From Prevotella sp. (GTDB lineage: Bacteria; Bacteroidota; Bacteroidia; Bacteroidales; Bacteroidaceae), in NCBI GenBank assembly GCA_017940545.1, contig JAGAYI010000002.1, forward strand, positions 58,561 to 122,560: DNA of 64,000 nucleotides, in the 5' to 3' direction. Each line of letters opens with the position of its first letter. The stretch's first letter is position 1. Both the position numbers and the translations under genes were made by a program. Of this stretch, positions 35,628 to 46,500 are shown piece by piece. Under the pieces are notes generated by a model. It did no database searches. It worked only from the letters and a program-made list of their open reading frames with translations, and was not told the origin of the DNA.

Positions 35628-36827
35628 ATGAAAAAAATTTTAACCCTCGCGCTGCTCGCACTCGTAGCTACCGGTGCCAGCGCACAAGAAGAAAAGAAAG
35701 AGAAAGACAACAAGCCAGTATTCACCGTGGTCAAGGAACTGCCCATCACCAGCATCAAGGACCAGAACCGCTCCGGCACGTGCTGGGACTACTCTACCCT
35801 CTCCTACTTCGAGGCAGAAATCCTGAAGAAGAACGGCAAGACATACGACCTCTGCGAGGCGTTCGTGGCCAACAAGACCTACATGGACCGTGCCATCCAG
35901 GTGGTTCGCCTGCATGGCGACTGCCAGTTCTCACAGGGCGGTGCTGCCTACGACGTGCTCTACGCACTGCAGAACTACGGCATCTGCCCCGAAGAGGCCA
36001 TGCCGGCTCCCGGCACTCCTCAGGGCGACTCGCTGTTCAACTTCAACGAGTTCTTCTCCATCATGTCACCATACGTTGACGCCGTAGCCAAGAACAAAGC
36101 CAGCAAGATTTCTCCACAGTGGAAGGTCGGCCTGCAGGGCATCCTCGATGCTTATTTAGGCAAGTGCCCGGAGAACTTCACCTACGAGGGCAAGACCTAC
36201 ACCCCTCAGAGCTTCGCCAAGAGCCTCGGACTCGACTGGAACGACTACGTGAGCATCACCAGCTACACCCATCGTCCGTTCTACACCGCCTTCCCCGTCG
36301 AGGTACAGGACAACTGGCGCAACCCGCTGAGCTACAACCTGCCCATGGACGAGATGATGCGCGTCATCGACAATGCCATTGCCGAGGGATATACCGTAGC
36401 CTGGGGCGGTGACGTCAGCGAAGACGGCTTCACCCGCCAGGGACTGGCATATGCCGTTGACACGAAGGCCGCCGAGAGCCTGCAGGGCAGCGACATGGCC
36501 CGCTGGCTGAAGATGTCACCCGCCAAGCGCCGTGACGTGCTGGCCGAGCTGGGATGCACCGTGCCCGAGCTGACTCCCACCCAGGAGCGCCGACAGCAGC
36601 GCTACGACAACTGGGAACTGACCGACGACCACGGCATGCTCATCTACGGCATTGCCAAGGACCAGAACGGCAAGGAGTACTACATGGTGAAGAACTCGTG
36701 GGGCGAGAGCGGCGACTTTAAGGGCATCTGGTACATGACCAAGGCCTTCATTGCCGACAACACGATGGACTACATGGTAAACAAGAACGCCATTCCCAAG
36801 GACATCCGCAAGAAGTTAGGACTGTAA
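35628..36827 (+). CDS. Exported C1B (bleomycin hydrolase/PepC-like) cysteine peptidase
   Basis: 399 residues with a signal peptide (MKKILTLALLALVATGASA, then QEE). The papain-fold triad is seen as NRSGTCWDYST (C52), DDHGMLIYG (His about 334) and VKNSWGE (Asn about 355). Bleomycin-hydrolase-type enzymes are usually cytoplasmic aminopeptidases, so the signal peptide places this one in the envelope or outside. It is followed by a strong hairpin at 36853-36893 that would end the transcript. Confidence 0.92.
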   Translation: MKKILTLALLALVATGASAQEEKKEKDNKPVFTVVKELPITSIKDQNRSGTCWDYSTLSYFEAEILKKNGKTYDLCEAFVANKTYMDRAIQVVRLHGDCQFSQGGAAYDVLYALQNYGICPEEAMPAPGTPQGDSLFNFNEFFSIMSPYVDAVAKNKASKISPQWKVGLQGILDAYLGKCPENFTYEGKTYTPQSFAKSLGLDWNDYVSITSYTHRPFYTAFPVEVQDNWRNPLSYNLPMDEMMRVIDNAIAEGYTVAWGGDVSEDGFTRQGLAYAVDTKAAESLQGSDMARWLKMSPAKRRDVLAELGCTVPELTPTQERRQQRYDNWELTDDHGMLIYGIAKDQNGKEYYMVKNSWGESGDFKGIWYMTKAFIADNTMDYMVNKNAIPKDIRKKLGL

Positions 36828-36852
36828 GCCGTCTTGATTAAAGACCCACATA

Positions 36853-36907
36853 AATACCCCGCCACTCCACGAAGGAATGGCGGGGTATTTCGTTTCAGCG
36901 TAGCCAC
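36853..36907 (+). terminator. Hairpin terminator, copy 1 of a duplicated element
   Basis: CCCCGCCACTCC pairs with GGAATGGCGGGG around an ACGAA loop, followed by TATTTCGTTT. It lies 26 bases after the peptidase stop. A 52-base match with three differences occurs exactly 410 bases downstream (37266-37317). Confidence 0.75.
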
Positions 36908-36939
36908 TTGAATCACTGCCTCCGTGTTGCGGTGCCGCG

Positions 36940-36991
36940 CTCTCTAAGAGAGAGTGCCGTGGAAACTGGGAGAAACTGCCGGGGAAACGGG
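36940..36991 (-). repeat. Flanking module shared by arrays A and B, copy B
   Basis: On the minus strand it reads CCCGTTTCCCCGG, then GTTTCTCCCAG, then ACGGCAC and CTCTCT, like 12846-12897. The surrounding 36828-37332 gap of 505 bases holds no convincing gene, only this module, array B, an orphan promoter and two hairpin copies. Confidence 0.7.
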
Positions 36992-37038
36992 GACTTTGGG
37001 TAGGGGAATGAGGGAGAAAGTGTAGGGGAAACTGGAAC

Positions 37039-37118
37039 ACAGCGGCCGCTGTTCATTATAACACCGCCCGCTGTTAGAACTAACAGCGGGCGGTGTTCGT
37101 TCTAACAGCGGGCGGTGT
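37039..37118. repeat. Array B: four 14-bp cores at 22-bp period
   Basis: Cores ACAGCGGCCGCTGT (37039-37052), ACACCGCCCGCTGT (37061-37074), ACAGCGGGCGGTGT (37083-37096) and ACAGCGGGCGGTGT (37105-37118) have 8-base spacers. Cores 2 and 3 are inverted relative to each other and form an 18-bp-arm palindrome of 38 bases (37060-37097). The geometry equals that of array A though the core sequence differs. Confidence 0.85.
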
Positions 37119-37204
37119 AAACCCTTATTGGGGCGGCTATGCTTTTTGAAGCAGTCTTGTAAGCCTCTTTCTTACAGGAACAATGCTGATGAGTATCTTG
37201 ATGG

Positions 37205-37212
37205 CAAAGGTA
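37205..37212 (-). promoter_or_regulatory. Orphan -7 promoter box pointing into array B
   Basis: TACCTTTG on the minus strand, with TTTG-containing upstream sequence (CATTTGTACAAAG) at -33 distance. No ATG-led gene follows on that strand before array B, so it may drive a non-coding RNA. Confidence 0.45.
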
Positions 37213-37261
37213 CAAAAATCTTTGTACAAATGCAAGTGTTTTGACCTGATTTTTAGGAAAA

Positions 37262-37317
37262 AAACACCCCGCCACTCCACGAAGGAATGGCGGGGCATTT
37301 TGTTGCAGCGTAGCCAC
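37262..37317 (-). terminator. Hairpin terminator, copy 2, for the giant-protein unit
   Basis: On the minus strand CCCCGCCATTCC-TTCGT-GGAGTGGCGGGG is followed by TGTTTTTTTCC, a good intrinsic terminator 16 bases after the stop of the 60-residue ORF. Confidence 0.8.
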
Positions 37318-37332
37318 GGGCAGGCACGCGGC

Positions 37333-37515
37333 CTACATCCCGTCGTCAGGTACAGGCGTATCGTCAATGGGGCCTTGGTAGCCAGGGGCACCACCAATTA
37401 CATCTTCGGAATCGGTCTCACCATCTGTCGGCAAAGAGATATCAAGCACGCAGACATCCATGTCAATCGCCTCACACTCGGGTTGTACATATCTTTTTCT
37501 CTTTTCCATATTCAT
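37333..37515 (-). CDS. Small acidic protein behind the giant secreted protein
   Basis: 60 residues, no known domain. The start MNMEKRKRYVQPECEAIDM is basic and ends in a YxxPxCE element. The rest is acidic with Gly/Pro (GGAPGYQGPIDDTPVPDD). Small proteins with a K/R-x-Y-x-x-P N-terminus are frequent in this phylum and are mostly unassigned. It lies only 15 bases downstream of the 12.4-kb gene and before a terminator, so it is the second gene of that transcript. A secreted peptide, a modified-peptide precursor or an assembly aid are all possible; nothing here decides. Confidence 0.6.
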   Translation of the reverse strand: MNMEKRKRYVQPECEAIDMDVCVLDISLPTDGETDSEDVIGGAPGYQGPIDDTPVPDDGM

Positions 37516-37530
37516 GATATTATCTTTTGC

Positions 37531-40500
37531 TTATTTAATGACTACCTTACGTCCGTTCCTGATATACACGCCCGGACGTGCCGTGCCGACCACCTTACGA
37601 CCCTGCAGGTCGTAGAGCGAGTCGTCGTCAGGCATCGTCTGCAGAGGAGTACCGTTCAGACCCGTCGTCTCATCGTCACCAGCGAACGAGAAGAGCACGC
37701 CCGGGGCACCGCTCGACTGGCTACGCGTATCCACGTAGTAGATGTTGTTCGACGACAGCGGCGTTGAAGGATTGGTGCGCCTGAACAGACCGACACGACC
37801 GGTATAGTACTTCTTATTCGTACCGTCCTCACGTACCGACTCCTTACCGAAGACGCGAATCTGAGCATCGGTATTGGCTTTCTTCAGGTACGTACCTTGC
37901 AGGCAGTTCTCCTGAATTTTCTCAGAGGGCTCAGTAGTAGGAATGGTGAAGGTAATACCCTGCATACCGCTGAGCGAACGGAACATTACCGGCGTGCCGG
38001 CAGGAATGTAGAGTTTGCTGTTCTTCCAGTCGTTCACCGACTGATATTCGTCTATCGACTTACAGAAGAGGGCATACTCACCCTCATTATAATAGGTGTC
38101 GGAGCCGGAGGTGTACTTGTCGTAGTGGTGTTCCGATATGCCGATGAAGGGCACCACGTCGAAGCCGGCATCGCCAGGCTCTACTGGTGTTCCATCCTTG
38201 TCAAAACCGCCGATAATCTGCAGGTCGTAAGGCACGTAGAGTGCCCAGTAGGTGTAAGGCAGATCCCCCCATGCCTCATGACCATCAAGCAGCGGACGGC
38301 CGTCGTGTCCCTTCACCATCTGCTTCTTCAGCGGCATCTCGGCCGCATTCTCGGTGCCCACCTTCTGCAGGTAGAAGCGGGTCTTGAACTGGCCTGCCTG
38401 CTCGTCGAAGCACTGGTTGGTGCTTGTACCCGACGTTGAGCTACAACTGAGGTATGCTTTCAATGCCTCGTTGCCCACCTTCAGCTGTGTGATGGCAGCA
38501 CCAAGGTCCTCGTAGCGCACTTGATAGCCGTTGTCTTCTGTCGTTAATCCGTTGTTGGTCATCGCCAGGCCCTGGGCCTTCACGTAGTAGCGCGGATAAC
38601 CAGTTCCGTCTTCCGTTGTGCCTTCGAACCAGAAGATGCTGGCAGCGTCTTTCTCGGCCTCGGCCTGCGTCTCTACAGGCATGGCAGCCGGCCCGCCGGC
38701 ATTGCTTGTGCGCTGCCCGTCTTCCTTGTAGCCCTGCACGTAGTAGTGGCTCTCGCCATTCTCCAGTACATACGGCACGATGCGGTAGTAGCCCTGCTCC
38801 ATCTGCACGATGTTCTCCGGGTTGTCGATGAGTGCACGGACGGTAGCCTTGTCTTCATTGCTAAGGTCACCGTCGGCAGCATCCTCACGCATGACATCCG
38901 TAACCTTGTCGTCATACTTCAGACCACCCACGAAACCGGCATACTTCACGTACTCCGACAGCGTGGCATCCGACTGGATTTCCAGACGGAAGTTGGCGGA
39001 GCTGTTCGTCTTCAGATAGGTCATTGACCGCTGGTCGTTAGGAATGATGGCAGCACTACCGTTGTAGTTGTTGCCGACGTAGCTGTATTCGTTGTAAACA
39101 TCGTCATTATCGCTGTCCTCTTCGTCTTCTCCTATATAGTCAGAATAGACAGGATGCATCCAGAAGTTGTAGCTGTACTGTCCGGGCATCATCTCGAAGA
39201 TGTTCTGCGAGTCGGTGCTGCTCTGCTCCAACTGCAAGCCGTCGCCATGCGAGTCTTGGCTATCCGTCACACGGATGTACTCGTCGAAACGGCGGTCGGG
39301 GTCGTAGCGGTTCAGCATCTTGAAGCCGTACGGGTCGCCGATGACGCACCACTCAAAGTTGTTCAGGTAGAGTCGGTTCTGCTGCAATGACGTGCTGACG
39401 CGCAGCTTCGGGCTGACGTCGCGGTACACCATCTTACCCTGCTCACCGTTCGGGCGGTGGTTGTTCACCAAGTAGTACCAGTGCTTGCCTGTGTACTTCT
39501 TGTCTGCCGTGCTCCACTTCGGGTTCTGACCACCCTCAAAGTCATAGGTGACGTGGACATAGAGGTACGGGTTTTCTAACGTTCTTCTTGCGTTATAGGC
39601 TTCCACCATAGTCTGAGAGACTGTTTGCACCGTAGCCTCGGTCGTTGTGCTTTCAGTGGTCGTAGCATCCCAGTGGTATGTGTACTTACAGAACGCACGC
39701 TTCCATAGCTCCGGCAGCACATCGTCCAGACTCTTGCCTAACTTCTGATAGGTGTCAACCGTAATGACCTTATTTTCCGTATTCGTACGCAGCGTCTTGT
39801 CAGAGAAGTGCAGAACGAACTTTATCTTCACCACACCGTTGGTGTTGGTAAACTCAGCACTGGTGCTATGATACGAACTGGTTGTCTGGACGCCAGCCGT
39901 ACAATGAACATAGACTTTCGTCTGTTCATCGTAGATGTCACACAGTTCACCCGTCGCGTCGTCCATCAGGTCGAACGACGTACCAGCTACTGACACCGTT
40001 AACGCACTGCCGTCAGTTGTCAGGTAGGAACCCGAACTCTTGTTATAAAACTTCACGCTGTATGGAGTACCTACTAAAGCCCAGCGGTAATGATCATAAT
40101 CAGTTTTAATTCTAATGACTTCAACATCTTCGCTGGTATGTGCCATTGCACTTCCATTGTAGTACAAATACTTGGAATTTCCAGGATAGTGTATCTCATA
40201 CCAATACATATCCGCAATACTGCTCGTCACATCAGCCTCCGTGATGAAGTCCGGTGCACCGCTGTCTAACGTGTAGGACACGTAGATGTCAGTAGCAGCA
40301 TTGACGGTATGTTCGGTGATTTCCGTTTCCGTCGTACATGCAGCATCGCTGTACATCTTCTCATAGTCACAGAAGTGACGCTTGACGGATGTCGGCAGGT
40401 CTTCGATGGTCAGCGTGACGTTCTCGTCAACGACCTTCGTGTCGCTGGCCACCTCCGTGTAGTTGGTCTCACCGGTCTTCTCCATGACGTGCCACGTCAC

Positions 40501-43500
40501 GTCGTAGTGGTTGAACACATCCACGAGGTTCCACTCCACCTGATTGATATTCAGCACCGTCGTGCTACCATTCACAAACGGCGGAACGGTGACATACAAG
40601 AGATTCTTAGCCTGCTTATCGGCCCGTGTGGTCAATGCATAGGTGTAACGCTCATTCGTATCGATGTTCCACAACACATAGTAGTTGTCGCTACGCTTGA
40701 TGATTTCCCAGTGCGAATACTGGCCGTAGCTCTCGGTGTCGCTGTCGCCGTCCTTCACGTCCTTGGTCACTAACGCCAGCGTACCAGCGGGCTCCGTGGG
40801 TGCCGTGTTCGGGTCAGCAGTCAGCGTCTTCACCGCCAGCACATAGTCCTCCGACTGCTTGTCCGTGTTCACGTTGTGAATCTGCAAGTCGTAGGGGTCG
40901 CCGGTGAAACGCCAGCGGTAGATGTCTTTCGCGTCGGCCTTGACCACCTCCAGTCGACTATCGGATAGAGTAGTATAGCTGCCTGCATTCGACGTGCTCT
41001 CCGCGCCCTTAGAAGAATAGGCATTGCCGTGGTTGGGGCTGTTGTCCAGATAGTACAGCCGCTCGAAGGCTTCCTGGTCCACGGTATAGGTAGCGATGAA
41101 CTGACGCTTGGTCTGGTCCTTGCCGCCGTAGTAAGACAGGCCGTCGTCGGGCACAGGAGCCGACACGCTGGTATTCCAGTCATACGCCTGGTAGTACGTA
41201 TAGTTGCAGAACGCATGGTTGAAGTCGCGAGCATTGCCGATGGCATTACCCGTAGCACGGAGGTCATTGGTGGTGATGCGCGCGTCGGTAGTACGTGCCG
41301 TGTTGCTGGGGTTCATCTCCAAGGCATACATACGGTAGTCCTTTTCGGCAGTGCTGCTGACAGCCCCCTCCTTGAACACGCGCACGGGCACGATGATGTA
41401 GCGGAAGCGTGTATAGCCACCGGCGTTGTTGGTCATGGAGAACAACTTGTTCTCGTTGGTGCCCGTGACACTCAGGTAGCGGCCGGTCTTCGTGCTGCGG
41501 AAGTGGGTCTCCGTACTGGTATAGGCGCTACCGCTCACGATGGGCAGGTCGAAGGTGATTTCCTCGGTGTCAGTCGTTCCGTCAGCTTCCTTGTCGGCGA
41601 AGGTTATCTCAAGGGCATCGTTGCGCCTGATGTCCTTGTCGGCTCCACGATTGTAGAGCTTGAAGCCGTAGGGGTTACCCACGATGGCGAACTGGTGCTT
41701 CAGGTCGCGCGGCGTACCCACGGTGTTGTTCGGCGAGAAGCGGTAGGGGTCTTCCGTCGTGCCGCTGCCCTCAACGTCCATCAGGTTGTAATTGCTGAAG
41801 CCCCATACGCCCAGCATGTAGTACTGGTAGTCGCGCTTGTCCCAACCCGTCTGGCTGAAGACGGGTGCATCGTCGGTGTAGTCCCACTTCACATAAACCG
41901 TCTCGTTGAGGTCGGCACCGGCCACGGTCACCGCATTGGTCATCTCGGCATCGCTATAGAACGTGTATTCGCAATAGCGGCGCTGCATGTTGGTATGATC
42001 GAAGAGGGCAGACAAATCGTCACCAATGGACACGCCGTCGATTTTCACGTCGGCTATGCCGCCATTGGCCGTTTCAGCCATATAGTTTCCGTTACGGTCG
42101 TAGAGCTTGAAGGTCACATGCTTGGCATCGGTCTCCTTCAGCCAAGTCAGCTTCACTTGAAGATTACCATTAGGATTGACTGTTACTCCCAACTTGCCAT
42201 TAGTATTTCCATCCTGTCCTAAATAGCCGTATGTTGCCTGACCGCTAAGAGAACCCTGCGGACGGAACTGCAGCACATATCCAGAGTTACCCATACCTTG
42301 GCATACCTCCCATGTGTCAACGACATTCTCAGTTCCTTCCGGTTGAACGGTTGCTGGCAACTGAATCGGATTGTTGTTGATTTCCGACGGTATTCCCAAA
42401 TAGCTGGTTGAACCTAAGTAACGGTTGACTATCTTCACGTTGTACGGCGTTCCCATGAGTGCCCACTGGCCTTTCTTGTTGTCATTCGAATCAACATTGT
42501 CACCTGCTTTAAAAGAACCACTGACTAACTGGTTGTTGCCGTCAATAAAGAATGTCCTATTGTTAGAAACCATAGAGTACCACTCCACCTTGTCATTGGT
42601 CGGCGACGGCATGACAATGGTTGTAGAACTGTTCTTGTCAAGTGTTCCCCACTTTGCGGCGTCCAGCGTGTAGCTGACATAGACAGCCTTGTTGGCAGTC
42701 ACGGTAGCATCATCTACTTGTCCGCTGATGGCATTCTTGCAAGCCTGGTCGTAGTAGAACGCCTGGTTGCTGGCAGCATAGCGCTCCAAGTAGAGAGGCA
42801 CAAACGGAGTCCACGTGCAGCCGCTCTTGTAGAAGCCGTCGAGGGTACACTCTACCTTGCCGTTGCGTACAATGTTAATGGCTATGGCCGGCACGTTGCA
42901 GTCGAACACCATTCTGCCATTATTGTCTCGGCCATCTTTCGCATACCATTGCCCATTATTATTTAAATAAATGTACTTCTTAGCATCTCGCTCATAAATG
43001 ACAGCATCGTCGCTGCCTTCCTCATAATACACGATGGCATATTTTCCGGCATCAGCAACAGCGGGAATCAGGTGGTTCATGTTTCCGTTATTACTTGAAA
43101 TGTAGCGGTGTACTGCCTTGTTCAGGAAGGTCGCATTGTATGGGTCGGCATTCTCGCCGAACTGCCATGCATACGAGTTGTCAAGGAACGGCATGTTAGT
43201 CGTGGAGAGGTCGTTCTTGACAGAATTTGCTCCTCTGTCATTTTTCTGGTTTTCCATCCACCACAAATAATTCTTGTCCGTTTGGTTATTTCTGCTGACC
43301 GCATGCAGATAGGTACCGTTCTGACCGTAGACAATCCAGTCTTTGCTGCCGAAATCTTCCTTTGCCTTGTAGCTCACCCACACCTCGTCGCCCGGCTTCA
43401 CGGTGGTCACGCTTGCCGTGGTGCGGTTGTTTTGGGCATCCTCTAACGAGCTGTGATAGTAGTATTCCTCTACCATCGGGCTGCGGTACTCCTTCGGTAC

Positions 43501-46500
43501 GGCAAAGCCGGCTGTATTGGCTGTCAGGGCACCAAAGACATCGGCACCGCTGTTGTCGATGATATGGTAGGTGACGGGGGTCGATAGCAATGTTGTCTGT
43601 GCATGCGTGGTGTTGCCAGCCGATTGGGCAGCTGCCTGCTCCTTCAGTGTGGTGAAGCCTTCAACCACCTTACTGAAGTCGAAGCGCGGCATCAGTCGCA
43701 TGTTGCCGTTGGCATCCTGCACCGCCATGAAGGTGGCGTTGCTGATTTGCACATCCGTCCCGTCAAGACCTTTGTCTGTGAAGTAGCTCGTTGCATCGGT
43801 CAGACTTACCGTTGAACCATTGCCCGACCAGATGCTGCCTGTCAGGTCGGCAGTGGTAGCGTCGGTGGTCAGATAGGTTGAAGTGCTGACGTTCTGTATC
43901 CGCAGGTTATAGGGGTCGAAGCCCTGCTGACCGTTCTCAAAGTAACGGGCATTGGTTGCTGCAGCATCGAGTATTATTCCTGTCTTCAAACCGTCCTTGT
44001 CTACGTCATACTCGTAACCCATCTCCGTGTCAATGTTGAAGTTGGGCTTCAGGTACCACTTGTCGGCATTTTCCTGTGTTGTTCCTTCAATGGCCGTACC
44101 GTTAGCCTTGGCATAATTATTACCCTGACGTAAGACGAACTGCGAAGCAGACGTTCCCTCCTCGGTAGTGGCACCCTGATAGGTAGAAGCATACTCTGGC
44201 TTCACCACGTAGGTGACGTAGAGGTCCTTCAGAGCACCACCGGCGTATGACTCGGGATAGTCGGCCAGCGAGGTGAACACCTCGTCGGCTCCGGCACGGT
44301 CACTTTCCGTAAGTGCCTTGTTAGCACCATTGTTGATGTTATACTTATGGTAGCCACTGACCTTGTGGTCAACACTCTTGGAGCCGTAGAACTTATACTG
44401 CTCTACCATCGGGCTGTCGAACTTGCGGAGGGCTGCCTGTGCAGCAGCATACTTGTCGGCCTCCTTGTGCTTGGCTATCTTCTGGCGCATCACCTCCCAG
44501 CCGTGGTTGTCGAGCAGCACGAGCACGGCATCAATCTCCGTCGGCTCAAGCGCGAAGGTACCGTCGCCCATGTCGAAGGTCTTATACCAGTGATTGCCGT
44601 AACTGTAGGTTTTGGTCTTACTGTCCTCTCCCCAGTTGGCTGCGTAAGCCCAAGACTCGTAGCGGTGCCAGCCCTTGCCGATCAGCTTGGCGTTGTCGGC
44701 TGCGGGGTCTTGAACTCCTGCCAGCGTTTGCACCGTCGGGTTATTCTTCCAGTAGTTCTCCAGTGTCTTCACCGTCTGGTGTCCGCCGTAGGTGACGTCG
44801 TCAGCAGCACCGGTTACGGCATCGGAGGTCACCAGCTTGTAGTGGCCCGTCGTGCCGAGCAGCATGTATTGCGTCGGCACGTTGGTGGCAGCACCGCCCG
44901 TAAGACCGGTGTTCGTAGCCTTCGGGTCGTCGCTGATGGACGTGGTGACCACCTGACTGATAGTACTATTATAATAGGTACGGAAGAAGTTGTAGTAGTT
45001 GGTCTTGGTGCCGGCATCGGTATGCGACTGCTGCCAAGCCGTTACATAGACATGATACGGGTCGTTGGTAGGACTGACGAGATACCACGGCCAGCGGGTA
45101 CGGGTAGAAGCACCGGCTTCTGCCTGAGCGTCCCAGCGGCTTTGGTCGTAGATGTACATGGCACCGTCGCCGTTGGCGTAGGGATAGACGGGCTGCTTCT
45201 TCTGTTCAGTTTCCACCTCATCCTTACCATTCTCCATGAAGTCTTCCACGCCGTTGAGGAACTTCAGCATATACATGGTTCCGAACTTCGAGGCGTTGCG
45301 CACCATCGTTGCGTCGTCGTTGCTGCGGCGCACACGTTCGCTGATGTCAGTCACCTTCGTATTCAGGTCAATATCGGTACCCACCTCATAGCCGACATAG
45401 ACGGTAGGCGTAGTGGCGGTGCTTGCCCAGTCGAAGAGGTCTGAACTGTTGTTGGTCTTAGCACCTTCGGCTGACTTATAATAGAGGTATCGCGTGACAA
45501 GCGGGCTGCGCCAGTCATTGTTCAGCGGGTCGCCATTGCGGCCAGAAACGCTGTTGGCCTCGCTGACACGACTTGCCGGCACATTGCTTTCCGTGTAAAG
45601 TTCGTTACCAGCCTTATCAACGAGCACGATGGTATAGTTGTCGGAACCTACCGTGAAAGGTTTCACCGTGGCGGTGATGGTAACAACACTGCCGATGCCG
45701 CCGTCTCGTGCGGTATTGGTAGAAAGGATAGTATAGTTCTCTGCATTGTTGTCGCAGACAGCACGGGCACGGAAGTTGAACGTGCCTTCGGCGGCGGGGC
45801 TGTAACTGCAGGTGACGGTAACAACACCGGTCTCTCCGTCCTTGCTGGCACCCGAAACGTTCTCGCCGCTGTATGCCGTACCGATAACTTCCCACGTATC
45901 GATAGCCGTTTCGCGCTCAATGGCGAAGTAGGTCACGCTGTGTCCTGCCGCAGGTGTTGCCGTTGCCGTCAGCGTAGTAGCATGGTCGACATAGACATCG
46001 GTCTCGGCAGCCGACAACGTCAGCGTAGCAGCAGGGGCGTAGTGCTCCTGCGTTTCAGCAGTCCAGTAGAAATACCACATTTCGCCACCGCCAGCTGCTT
46101 TTACCAAAGCTCCACTGCTATTGTTATTGTTTCCAAGATATAAATACGGGGCTTGTCCGTTGATACCACCTTGTGGTCGGAAGAAAACATGACTGGTTCC
46201 TTTTTGATTCAAGCAGTTTGTAACCTCCCAAGTAGTTATGACATCCGTTGCATCTGACGCGTAAATATTTGGTCGTGTTGATGACGTGGCATTGCTTGCA
46301 ATACCCAAACTACTGTCAAAACCATGATAGCGGTTGGCTATCCTCAAATTGTACGGAGTGCCAATGAAAGTCCATTGTCCTTGTTTGGCAGCATCGGTGT
46401 CTCCTTGGATATTAGACAAATTGGAATCTGTAGAAGTAGTTTGTGGCAATGTTCCTGTATTAGCCTTAAGGAATCGACCACTATTGTCATTGTAACGCAT

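Noticed and set aside
37102-37317. 71-residue minus-strand ORF running across hairpin copy 2 and the gap before array B
   Set aside because: It contains the terminator hairpin and the orphan promoter box, so it cannot be read as a gene.
41029-42222. 397-residue plus-strand frame inside the giant gene, and a similar one at 44347-45444
   Set aside because: Both are antisense to a continuous 4141-residue frame with signal peptide and sorting tail, are rich in Val/Gly/His as mirror translations are, and have no promoter box.
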